Part shown: positions 1 through 5,581 of the stretch, piece after piece
Layout: every line of letters begins with the position of its first letter
How positions within the stretch are numbered: the first letter of the stretch is position 1
NCBI GenBank assembly: GCA_964407265.1
Contig: CAYOUV010000112.1
Coordinates: 1-5,695 of the forward strand
Reading direction: 5' to 3'
DNA from: CAYOUV01 sp964407265
Lineage (GTDB): Bacteria > Chloroflexota > Anaerolineae > Anaerolineales > Villigracilaceae
Length of the DNA stretch: 5,695 nt
Notes under the pieces: generated by a model
Database searches by the model: none
The model's input: the letters and a program-made list of their open reading frames with translations, nothing else
What the model was told of the DNA's origin: nothing
Position numbers and translations under genes: made by a program

Positions 1-171
1 TGGCAGCCACAGGTATTTCCAGAACTGCCAGTTGGACTTGGCAAAATCCTGGTCCTCGAAGCGTTTCCCCTTTTCCAGGACCAGCACTGAATAGCCCTTT
101 TCGGCCAGACGCAAAGCGGAGACTGAGCCCCCGAAGCCTGAGCCGATGATTAGGTAATCGTAGGTTTGCAC
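1..171 (-). CDS. GMC-family FAD-dependent oxidoreductase, cholesterol-oxidase-like (N-terminal 57 codons, runs off left edge)
   Basis: Only the N-terminus is present. It begins MQTYDYLIIGSGFGGSVSAL, a classic FAD-binding Rossmann start with the dinucleotide motif G10-x-G12-x-x-G15 and an acidic residue (E33, in VLVLEKGKRF) at the end of the second strand, where the FAD ribose is normally held. The following FAKSNWQFWKYLWLP resembles the segment after the Rossmann start in bacterial cholesterol-oxidase-like GMC enzymes. Such enzymes oxidise alcohols such as sterols using FAD; the substrate here cannot be told. The start is GTG at 171: an in-frame TGA lies two codons upstream, and an AGGAG motif sits 9 bases before the GTG. 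A nearby ATG at 178 is in another frame. There is no signal peptide, so the protein is probably cytoplasmic. It follows the deacetylase-like gene by 58 bases, and cotranscription is possible. The broad family call is fairly secure; the subfamily is less so. Confidence 0.85.
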   Translation of the reverse strand, partial: MQTYDYLIIGSGFGGSVSALRLAEKGYSVLVLEKGKRFEDQDFAKSNWQFWKYLWLP

Positions 172-180
172 GATTCATTT

Positions 181-185
181 CTCCT
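181..185 (-). promoter_or_regulatory. Ribosome binding site that decides the GTG start of the GMC oxidoreductase
   Basis: The minus strand reads AGGAG here, 9 bases before the GTG at 171. It supports the GTG because the only nearby ATG (178) is out of frame with the FAD-binding motif and an in-frame stop closes the frame just upstream of the GTG. Confidence 0.7.
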
Positions 186-229
186 GAGGGAAAATTAACG
201 AGTCAGATAAAGTGTATCCGATATTTCGA

Positions 230-1111
230 TCAGAAACCGAATCTTTTTCGCATGATCTCGAAGGTTTTTTCTGCGTTTTCGAAAGGACTTTCCCGTCCAA
301 CGTAGATCAAATCTTTGCGACTATCGTAAGTCGTTCCTCCATTGATTCCGACCACCCAGTAAATGCCCGCGCGTTTAATGAAACGTGGATCATTGACCAT
401 TTGTCCTTCGGGTAGGATCAACGTGACTGGCTGAACGCCGGTCACTTTTTCGATTTTGTCCATGCTGGTCGAAACTTCGGTGAAAACATAGCGCGGGGCG
501 GTCTTTTCCATTTCACCCAGGTTGGCATGCTGGTTGGTGTGGGTAGCGATTTCCCAACCTGCATCCGATAATTCCTTGAGAAGGGCTGCGGTCTCCGGGT
601 AAGCATAATCTGATTCGGTAATCACTCCCAGCACGGCCGGATACCCTGCCTGCTGCAGCAAGTCGATCATTTCTTTTACAGAGGAATGCATCGGATAGCG
701 CAGGTAAATGTCGTCGATCGTGATGATAAACAATTTCCCCTTTTCGGTTGCAGTGATGGAAGGATCGTTTTGGATATCCCGATAGGTGATGACCTTCATT
801 TCGTTTTGTTTCAGGATGGCGATCAAATCTCTTAGAAAAGCGACCGAATCGAAGTTTTCGTTTGAACGGTGTAACATGATGGTCGGTGGAGTGCTACGAA
901 TTGGATCGGGGGTTGGAGTGATAGTTGGCGTATCAGTTGGGGCAGGTGTGCTAGTCGGATCAACAGTTGGAATTGGTAATGGAGTCACGGTTGCGGTGGC
1001 GACGATAACAGTTGGCTGCGCTTGAAGCGAGATGGTTTTTACATTCGAAACTGGAGTACAACTGGGAAATACCAAAAGGAAAATGAGCGCTAAACCAAGA
1101 AGTTTCGACAT
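230..1111 (-). CDS. Polysaccharide deacetylase (NodB-type)-like lipoprotein
   Basis: A 293-residue exported lipoprotein. Residues 1-18 form a signal peptide with a hydrophobic core (LLGLALIFLLV) and lipobox FPSC, so Cys18 would be lipidated and the protein anchored on the outside of the membrane. Residues about 40-76 are a Thr/Pro-rich linker. The NodB-like domain runs from about 77 to the end: TIMLH (77-81), TIDD (131-134, equivalent to the catalytic/metal TFDD motif) and HTNQH (191-195, the metal-binding HxxxH). Family members remove acetyl groups from amino sugars in peptidoglycan, chitin or biofilm polymers. The third motif is degenerate: the usual Arg of RxPxG is missing (LILPEG, 231-236), and no late Leu-His motif is visible near the C-terminus, so activity is uncertain. 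I chose ATG 1111 over the upstream in-frame ATG at 1147 because it has a GGGAAG ribosome binding site 8 bases upstream and starts exactly at the signal peptide. The gene follows the third paralog by 16 bases, suggesting an operon. Confidence 0.82.
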   Translation of the reverse strand: MSKLLGLALIFLLVFPSCTPVSNVKTISLQAQPTVIVATATVTPLPIPTVDPTSTPAPTDTPTITPTPDPIRSTPPTIMLHRSNENFDSVAFLRDLIAILKQNEMKVITYRDIQNDPSITATEKGKLFIITIDDIYLRYPMHSSVKEMIDLLQQAGYPAVLGVITESDYAYPETAALLKELSDAGWEIATHTNQHANLGEMEKTAPRYVFTEVSTSMDKIEKVTGVQPVTLILPEGQMVNDPRFIKRAGIYWVVGINGGTTYDSRKDLIYVGRESPFENAEKTFEIMRKRFGF

Positions 1112-1119
1112 TTGGATTG

Positions 1120-1125
1120 CTTCCC
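1120..1125 (-). promoter_or_regulatory. Ribosome binding site fixing the deacetylase-like gene start at 1111
   Basis: The minus strand reads GGGAAG, 8 bases before the ATG at 1111 and directly after the TAA of the preceding gene (1130-1128). The alternative ATG at 1147 lies inside the preceding gene and would add 12 charged residues ahead of the signal peptide. Confidence 0.65.
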
Positions 1126-1127
1126 TT

Positions 1128-1454
1128 TTATCGGAATGGGCAGACATCCGCCGGGACGTAGGTGTGACTTTGCCAGCCGTGGTAGTCGCTGCCCAGCGGG
1201 GTCAGGATGTCCAGGTGTTCGGCGGCATATTGGATGGCCGCGGCGCAGCCGGCGTACATCTTGCCGCTGGATTGGTATGCGTCCCAGAAAGCGGTCGCCA
1301 TCTCAACGTAGAGATGGCCGGGGTCGCCGAGCGGGAACTTAGATTGGAGAGTGTCGTATTGGATCTGGGCCGCGTCCATTTCGCCGAGATAGGTATGCAG
1401 GATGACCATGCGGTAGTAGGCATAGGCGGCCAGGCGCGGGTATTCGGTGGGATC
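1128..1454. repeat. 327-base conserved C-terminal block, copy in paralog C
   Basis: Encodes the final 108 residues (from DPTEYPRL to CPFR) plus the stop. It has exactly the same length, with no gaps, as the blocks in the other two paralogs. By hand alignment the protein is 95/108 identical to paralog A and 88/108 to paralog B. Confidence 0.85.
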
Positions 1455-2585
1455 AATAGTGACTGCGGGTAAAGTCGGATATGGAGTCGGTGTGAACTGT
1501 TGATATTGTCGAGCAAGAAACAAGTTATAGATGTTGTATGCCTCGAATACTTTTCTTTGTTTTGACCACCAGTCCAATGTTTTGTTGAATATTGCCGTCT
1601 GATATAAACCTAGCGCTTTATCATAATTGCCATTACTTGCTGCTATATCAGCATCTTGTATTGCCTGAAACCGGTATTGGGGTGGTCCTAAGTCGCTATT
1701 TAAAATTATGAAATTTTTCCCGTTCCAACCAAGAGTGACCGTTCTATTACGCCAAGGAAGCCCTTTCATGAGATCACCGGAATCGTAGGGTATTTGATCG
1801 ATCGCAACGATTTCTTTTAAGCCATCTACGTTGAAATTAGATATTTTGTAATTAAATCCTGTTCCTCCCACCCAATCGATGTTGATCATATTTCCTTGAT
1901 AATCTACAATCTTGTTTAGTATTAGCGAAGTAAAATTAAAACCATTCCATTCAAAAATTTGAATTGAATGAAAGTCATGTCTTTCGAAATTTGATACAAT
2001 TAATTCTGGAATGCCATCTCCATTGATATCATCTGCATAATCCAAATCTGGGGTATTTTGTGTTCCGTCAGATTTTAAAAATATTTGATATTTACCGTCT
2101 TCGCAACCAAAGATAAACAAAGAACCATTATCTGAGAGTGCTACCTCTTTCAATCCATCACCCGTCAAATCCTTTATGGTTCCCCATCGTTTTTGTTCTA
2201 ACTTGTCTAATGTACCGCCAGCATTTAAGTAATCTAATGTCGCTTCATTGTATGGTCCGCCAGAACAACCGATTTCGTTGCAATACGGGAAATCGGGAAT
2301 CACTTCAGGGTTTTCCTTCGGGCACTCCGCCTTGGGCGCGGGTGTCGCAGTGACGATGCTGCGCACGTCGAAAGTCGGCGTGAAGGTCGGGATGGTTGGG
2401 AGGGGAGTGATGGTCATCGTTGGCGTCTGCGAGGGGAGGCGGGTTGGGGTCAGGGACGGGGTCGCCCCCAGGGTGGGGGAAGCTGCCGCAGCGTTGGGAA
2501 GGTTTGGCTGTGTAGCAGTGGTGGCAGGCGCACAGGCTGAGACTAAAAAGACGAAGGCGAGCGATCCAGTGACAAATTTATTCAT
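1128..2585 (-). CDS. Paralog C: lipoprotein with Thr/Pro linker, FG-GAP/VCBS-like centre and TPR-like C-terminus
   Basis: A 485-residue protein of unknown function, third in the array. The signal peptide ends in lipobox VSAC, lipid Cys18. A low-complexity Thr/Pro linker covers about 38-85 and ends with ECPK (87-90). The centre (about 91-300) carries three Asp/Asn-rich loops: DLTGDGLKE (139-147), DINGDGIPE (186-194) and NVDGLKE (252-258). These resemble calcium-binding loops of FG-GAP/VCBS beta-propeller repeats. WNG-F motifs occur at 213-218 (EWNGFNF) and 287-292. After YRFQA (304-308) the protein turns alpha-helical: an ALGLYQTAIF helix, then a second short Pro/Thr-rich spacer (about 364-378), then the conserved 378-485 block with TPR-like helices (AAYAYYRMVILHTYLGEMDAA), HGWQSH and a terminal CPFR. 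It is probably anchored outside the cytoplasmic membrane and binds a protein or glycan partner, but that is inference. The start is ATG 2585, with AGGGG 6 bases upstream. Confidence 0.85.
   Translation of the reverse strand: MNKFVTGSLAFVFLVSACAPATTATQPNLPNAAAASPTLGATPSLTPTRLPSQTPTMTITPLPTIPTFTPTFDVRSIVTATPAPKAECPKENPEVIPDFPYCNEIGCSGGPYNEATLDYLNAGGTLDKLEQKRWGTIKDLTGDGLKEVALSDNGSLFIFGCEDGKYQIFLKSDGTQNTPDLDYADDINGDGIPELIVSNFERHDFHSIQIFEWNGFNFTSLILNKIVDYQGNMINIDWVGGTGFNYKISNFNVDGLKEIVAIDQIPYDSGDLMKGLPWRNRTVTLGWNGKNFIILNSDLGPPQYRFQAIQDADIAASNGNYDKALGLYQTAIFNKTLDWWSKQRKVFEAYNIYNLFLARQYQQFTPTPYPTLPAVTIDPTEYPRLAAYAYYRMVILHTYLGEMDAAQIQYDTLQSKFPLGDPGHLYVEMATAFWDAYQSSGKMYAGCAAAIQYAAEHLDILTPLGSDYHGWQSHTYVPADVCPFR
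2317..2500. repeat. 184-base near-identical direct repeat, copy 1 (linker of paralog C)
   Basis: This stretch aligns without gaps to 3774-3957 at a fixed offset of 1457. By eye there are only two mismatches (2477 g/a and 2489 c/t), and 2317-2476 is identical for 160 bases. It encodes the Thr/Pro linker through ECPK. Similarity falls sharply on both sides. Confidence 0.9.
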
Positions 2586-2591
2586 GGCAAG

Positions 2592-2599
2592 CCCCTTTA
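2592..2599 (-). promoter_or_regulatory. Stop/ribosome-binding-site junction between paralogs B and C
   Basis: The TAA of paralog B (2599-2597) is followed immediately by AGGGG (2596-2592), then 6 bases and the ATG of paralog C. The 11-base gap leaves no room for a promoter, so translation coupling or simple polycistronic reading is expected. Confidence 0.6.
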
Positions 2600-2923
2600 A
2601 CGAAACGGACAGATGTCCGCCGGTAAATAGATGTGGCTCTGCCAGCCGTGGTAATCGCTGCCCAGGACGGTCAGGATTTCGGGGCGTTCGGCGGCGTATT
2701 GGATGGCCGCGGCACAGCCGGCATACATCGTGCCGCTGGATTGGTAGGCCTCCCGGAAACCAGTCGTCATCTCGGCGTAGGGATGGCCGGGGTTGCCTGC
2801 CGGAAACTTGCTTTGCAGGGTCTCGTACTGGATCTGGGCTGCGTCCATCTCACCCAGGAACGTGTGCAGGAGGATCATGCGGTAGTAGGCGTAAGCCGCC
2901 AGGCGAGGGTATTCGGTTGTGTC
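2597..2923. repeat. 327-base conserved C-terminal block, copy in paralog B
   Basis: Encodes the final 108 residues (from DTTEYPRL to CPFR) plus the stop. By hand alignment it is 91/108 identical to paralog A and 88/108 to paralog C. Confidence 0.85.
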
Positions 2924-4039
2924 GGGAATTGGACTGGGATATGGAGTTACCGGTGTGGGAAAATAATATGGCATTGCTTCATATTCTCTTCGATCGGGAG
3001 ACCACCATTTTAGGTTCGAATCAAAGATCGCTTTTTGATACAAAGTAAGTGCTTGGTCATAATGTCCATTATCAGTCTCCCGATCAGCATCCTGAACTGC
3101 TTGGAATCTATACTCGGGGGACGAATAATTGATAAGTTGTAGGCTGAATCTTTGGCCATTCCACTTGTAAGTTTGGATTTCCTGCCTCCACGGAACCCCC
3201 GCTCCGATGCTTCCTTGTCCAGGAATGCCTCCAGTCAAACTCAATTCAATGAGTTTGTCATTGTCGAGATTTTGGATCTGGACTGAATTTACGCCCACCA
3301 TCCCCGCATCTGGGCTCAAATTGACGAACTGGGACCCATCCCATTCTAAAATCTGGAGATAGTAACATCCGGTTCCAGAACAACCCCAACGTAGGAGAAC
3401 AATATCTTGCGAACCATCCAAATTCATATCTTCGATCCCATATATATTTAACCAATAATAGGATCCATCTCTGGTATTGTATGGTGAATAAACCTTATAT
3501 TCACCATTATTACAAACAAGGATATGTAAGCCTGTAATCACGCCAAAATCCTTGAAAATCAGATCTGGTATGTTATCACCTGTTAAATCCCGATATACAT
3601 ATTCTTTGAAGTATCCAGGAACCTGCTTTAGTCGATCTATAACAGCCTGTATAGTTCCACCCGAATTGAGAAAATGTTGGATGTCATCTTCAGTTCCACC
3701 GAATTTACACGTATTGTTTCCACCGCATTCATGGGTTGGAATTCGGAAGTTTGCTTGGAGGAAAGGGTTACCTTTCGGGCACTCCGCCTTGGGCGCGGGT
3801 GTCGCAGTGACGATGCTGCGCACGTCGAAAGTCGGCGTGAAGGTCGGGATGGTTGGGAGGGGAGTGATGGTCATCGTTGGCGTCTGCGAGGGGAGGCGGG
3901 TTGGGGTCAGGGACGGGGTCGCCCCCAGGGTGGAGGAAGCTGCCGTAGCGTTGGGAAAGTTCTGCTGTGCAGTGGTGGCGGGAGCGCAAGCTGAGACTAA
4001 AAAGGCGAAGACTAGCAATCCAGCGACAAATTTATTCAT
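2597..4039 (-). CDS. Paralog B: lipoprotein with Thr/Pro linker, FG-GAP/VCBS-like centre and TPR-like C-terminus
   Basis: A 480-residue protein, second in the array; function unknown. The signal peptide has lipobox VSAC (Cys18). The linker (about 38-84) is identical in protein to that of paralog C from TLGATPSLTP through ECPK (86-89), and nearly identical in DNA. The centre (about 90-305) differs strongly from the other copies but keeps their skeleton: LNSGGT at 124-129, three loops DLTGDNIPD (151-159), DMNLDGSQD (204-212) and NLDNDKLIE (257-265), EWDGSQF (232-238), PWR (283-285) and WNG (293-295). It has extra cysteines (105, 111, 220, 225) not shared by the others, possibly forming disulfides outside the cell. 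From YRFQA (310-314) the helical part begins, then a Pro-rich spacer (361-372), then the conserved 373-480 block ending in CPFR. The start ATG at 4039 has AGGGG 6 bases upstream, touching the stop of paralog A. It is probably the product of tandem duplication. Confidence 0.85.
   Translation of the reverse strand: MNKFVAGLLVFAFLVSACAPATTAQQNFPNATAASSTLGATPSLTPTRLPSQTPTMTITPLPTIPTFTPTFDVRSIVTATPAPKAECPKGNPFLQANFRIPTHECGGNNTCKFGGTEDDIQHFLNSGGTIQAVIDRLKQVPGYFKEYVYRDLTGDNIPDLIFKDFGVITGLHILVCNNGEYKVYSPYNTRDGSYYWLNIYGIEDMNLDGSQDIVLLRWGCSGTGCYYLQILEWDGSQFVNLSPDAGMVGVNSVQIQNLDNDKLIELSLTGGIPGQGSIGAGVPWRQEIQTYKWNGQRFSLQLINYSSPEYRFQAVQDADRETDNGHYDQALTLYQKAIFDSNLKWWSPDRREYEAMPYYFPTPVTPYPSPIPDTTEYPRLAAYAYYRMILLHTFLGEMDAAQIQYETLQSKFPAGNPGHPYAEMTTGFREAYQSSGTMYAGCAAAIQYAAERPEILTVLGSDYHGWQSHIYLPADICPFR
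3774..3957. repeat. 184-base near-identical direct repeat, copy 2 (linker of paralog B)
   Basis: Partner of 2317-2500 with two mismatches (3934 and 3946). The corresponding part of paralog A, about 5236-5340, is related but clearly more diverged, so this high identity is specific to B and C. Confidence 0.9.
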
Positions 4040-4045
4040 GGTAAT

Positions 4046-4053
4046 CCCCTTTA
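4046..4053 (-). promoter_or_regulatory. Stop/ribosome-binding-site junction between paralogs A and B
   Basis: The TAA of paralog A (4053-4051) runs straight into AGGGG (4050-4046), then 6 bases and the ATG of paralog B at 4039. Layout and spacing match the B/C junction exactly, which indicates that the duplicated unit included the junction. Confidence 0.6.
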
Positions 4054-4377
4054 TCTGAACGGGCAGACATCCGCCGGGACGTATTTGTGGCTCTGCCAGC
4101 CGTGGTAGTCGCTGCCCAGCGGAGTGAGAATCTCGGGGTGTTCGGCGGCGTATTGGATGGCCGCGGCGCAGCCGGCGTACATCCTGCCGCTGGCTTGGTA
4201 GGCATTTCGGAAAGCGGTCGTCATCTCGACGTAGGGGTGACCGGGGTTGCCAGCCGGGAACTTGGATTGCAAGGTGTCGTATTGGATTTGGGCCGCGTCC
4301 ATCTGACCGAGATAGGCGTGCAGGATGAGCATGCGGTAGTAGGCGTAAGCTGCCAGGCGGGGGTATTCGGTAGGATC
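4051..4377. repeat. 327-base conserved C-terminal block, copy in paralog A
   Basis: Encodes the final 108 residues (from DPTEYPRL to CPFR) plus the stop. The block is GC-rich (42 of 60 bases in 4141-4200), in contrast to the AT-rich centre of the same gene (20 of 60 G or C in 4861-4920). Confidence 0.85.
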
Positions 4378-5517
4378 TGAAGTAGTTGGTGGTGTGGGAG
4401 TTGGTTGATTATTCATCATTGCTTTTGGGATTCCGGCTTCATAATCGTGCATTTCTGGCGTCCACCATTTTAGCGTGTCGTTAAAAATTGCGCTTTGATA
4501 GAAATCAAGAGCTAGCACGTAATCATGTTGAAGCGTTGATCGATCACCATCTTGAACCGCCTGAAATCGATATTCAGGTGCAGAATATTGGCTAGGTAGT
4601 TTCGAAAAGAATTTCCCATTCCATGCAAAAATACGAATTTCGTCCCTCCACGGAAATCCCTCATAAAACGACTCGTTATATCCAACCCAATAAATATCTG
4701 CCCCGGTCAAAATTAACTCATCAAATCCATCATGATTGATATCTCTAATTTCAGGCTTTCGAGTTGGATAATGCACATTTGGCCATGAGTTATTTTCCTT
4801 GTCGTAGGCGATGTCTCTAAAAGAAAATCCATCCCACTCATAAATTTCGCAACTGCTTCCATAGCTCATCACGATATCGGTCATTCCATTTTTGTTCATA
4901 TCAGTTAAAGCAATGATTCTTGCCCCACTAACAGCACCGAATTCTTTGTTAATCCAAAATGCCTTGTATTGACCTTCAGTGCAGCTCAAAATAAATTCGT
5001 TTGTATATCCACTCCCCCCAAAAGGTTGAAAAAGCAATTCATTTACACCGTCTCCGGTGAAGTCACCATATGCATAAACTGCCCAATAAGCACCTTGTAA
5101 ATTGTTCAAAAGTTCTGACACTGATCCCCCTTTATTTAGATAAGCTAAAACCATCTCTTCATCAACCCAAAAGCTTGAATTGCCGAGATCATTGAGGTTT
5201 CTGGGAAACTGAAAATCCATCTTGACTGAGTTGTCTTCCTTCGGGCATTCCGCCTTTGGCGCGGGTGTAGCGGTAACAATGGTGTGCACGTCGAAAGTCG
5301 GCGTGACGGTAGGGATGGTCGGCAGCGGGGTGATGGTGGGGGTGGGGGATTTTGTGGGTGTTGGCGTTCGGGTGGGGGATGGTGTCTGGGAAGATGTGGC
5401 GGTTGTCTGAGGGAATGGGCTCTCGGTGGCTACGGTGGTCGTGCCGGGCTGCGATGGGGCGGCACAGGCGGTTAATAGAAGGGCAAAAGCCAAGGCGGCC
5501 AAGGTAATTTTCTTCAT
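4051..5517 (-). CDS. Paralog A: lipoprotein with Thr/Pro linker, FG-GAP/VCBS-like centre and TPR-like C-terminus
   Basis: A 488-residue protein, first in the array; function unknown. The signal peptide MKKITLAALAFALLLTAC gives lipid Cys18 and differs in sequence from those of paralogs B and C. The linker (about 38-88) has its own TPTPTKSPTP stretch, but its last part (TITPLPTIPT to ECPK, 61-93) matches the others. The centre (94-315) holds GDFTGDGVNE (151-160), DMNKNGMTD (207-215) and DINHDGFDE (259-267), three calcium-loop-like motifs spaced about 52-55 residues apart, plus EWDGFSF (227-233), PWRDE (289-293) and AWNGKFF (298-304). The helical part starts at YRFQA (316-320). A PTPTPPT spacer (372-378) precedes the conserved 381-488 block ending in CPFR. 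The start is ATG 5517, because AGGAGGG lies 7 bases upstream and the signal peptide begins there. The in-frame ATG at 5541 would place the ribosome binding site inside the gene. As the first closely spaced gene after a 64-base gap, it may head the operon. Confidence 0.86.
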   Translation of the reverse strand: MKKITLAALAFALLLTACAAPSQPGTTTVATESPFPQTTATSSQTPSPTRTPTPTKSPTPTITPLPTIPTVTPTFDVHTIVTATPAPKAECPKEDNSVKMDFQFPRNLNDLGNSSFWVDEEMVLAYLNKGGSVSELLNNLQGAYWAVYAYGDFTGDGVNELLFQPFGGSGYTNEFILSCTEGQYKAFWINKEFGAVSGARIIALTDMNKNGMTDIVMSYGSSCEIYEWDGFSFRDIAYDKENNSWPNVHYPTRKPEIRDINHDGFDELILTGADIYWVGYNESFYEGFPWRDEIRIFAWNGKFFSKLPSQYSAPEYRFQAVQDGDRSTLQHDYVLALDFYQSAIFNDTLKWWTPEMHDYEAGIPKAMMNNQPTPTPPTTSDPTEYPRLAAYAYYRMLILHAYLGQMDAAQIQYDTLQSKFPAGNPGHPYVEMTTAFRNAYQASGRMYAGCAAAIQYAAEHPEILTPLGSDYHGWQSHKYVPADVCPFR

Positions 5518-5524
5518 GGGATTT

Positions 5525-5531
5525 CCCTCCT
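5525..5531 (-). promoter_or_regulatory. Strong ribosome binding site fixing the start of paralog A at 5517
   Basis: The minus strand reads AGGAGGG, 7 bases before the ATG at 5517. It is the best Shine-Dalgarno match in the window and rules against the in-frame ATG at 5541, which lies upstream of it. Confidence 0.75.
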
Positions 5532-5581
5532 GATGATACATCTGTCTGATTTCCCGGGCAGTCTATTTTATCGGTTCTTTC

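Noticed and set aside
172..229. Terminator between the deacetylase-like gene and the GMC oxidoreductase
   Set aside because: No GC-rich inverted repeat followed by a T-run could be found on the minus strand in this 58-base gap.
1112..1147. Upstream in-frame ATG at 1147 as the start of the deacetylase-like gene
   Set aside because: It overlaps the end of paralog C and adds a charged 12-residue extension before a clean lipoprotein signal peptide. ATG 1111 has a well-placed GGGAAG.
1032..1472. Plus-strand open frames such as 1032-1472, 2248-3048, 3552-4058 and 4087-4380
   Set aside because: They lie antisense to well-supported minus-strand genes. Their Gly/Val-rich or basic translations are the reverse reading of the Thr/Pro linkers and the GC-rich C-terminal block, and they recur only because those blocks are repeated. 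No convincing ribosome binding sites or protein families were seen.
1455..2315. Diversity-generating retroelement variable region as the cause of the divergent centres
   Set aside because: No reverse transcriptase or template repeat is present in the window. The centres differ throughout, with length changes, not at scattered adenine-specific sites.
5541..5551. Upstream in-frame ATG at 5541 as the start of paralog A
   Set aside because: It would place eight hydrophilic residues before the signal peptide and put the strong AGGAGGG site inside the coding region. ATG 5517 fits both the ribosome binding site and the signal peptide.
5551..5558. The CCCGGG palindrome near 5553-5558 as an operator or terminator stem
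   Set aside because: It is only a six-base self-complementary site with no loop or extended symmetry in the flanks, so chance is sufficient.
5518..5581. Possible promoter upstream of paralog A, with a TAAAAT -10-like hexamer on the minus strand at 5570-5565
   Set aside because: The best upstream match to a -35 element (TTGCTT at 5589-5584) is only 13 bases away, and the position 17 bases away reads CTATTT. An AT-rich hexamer alone is not enough to call a promoter, although the gap is a sensible place for one.
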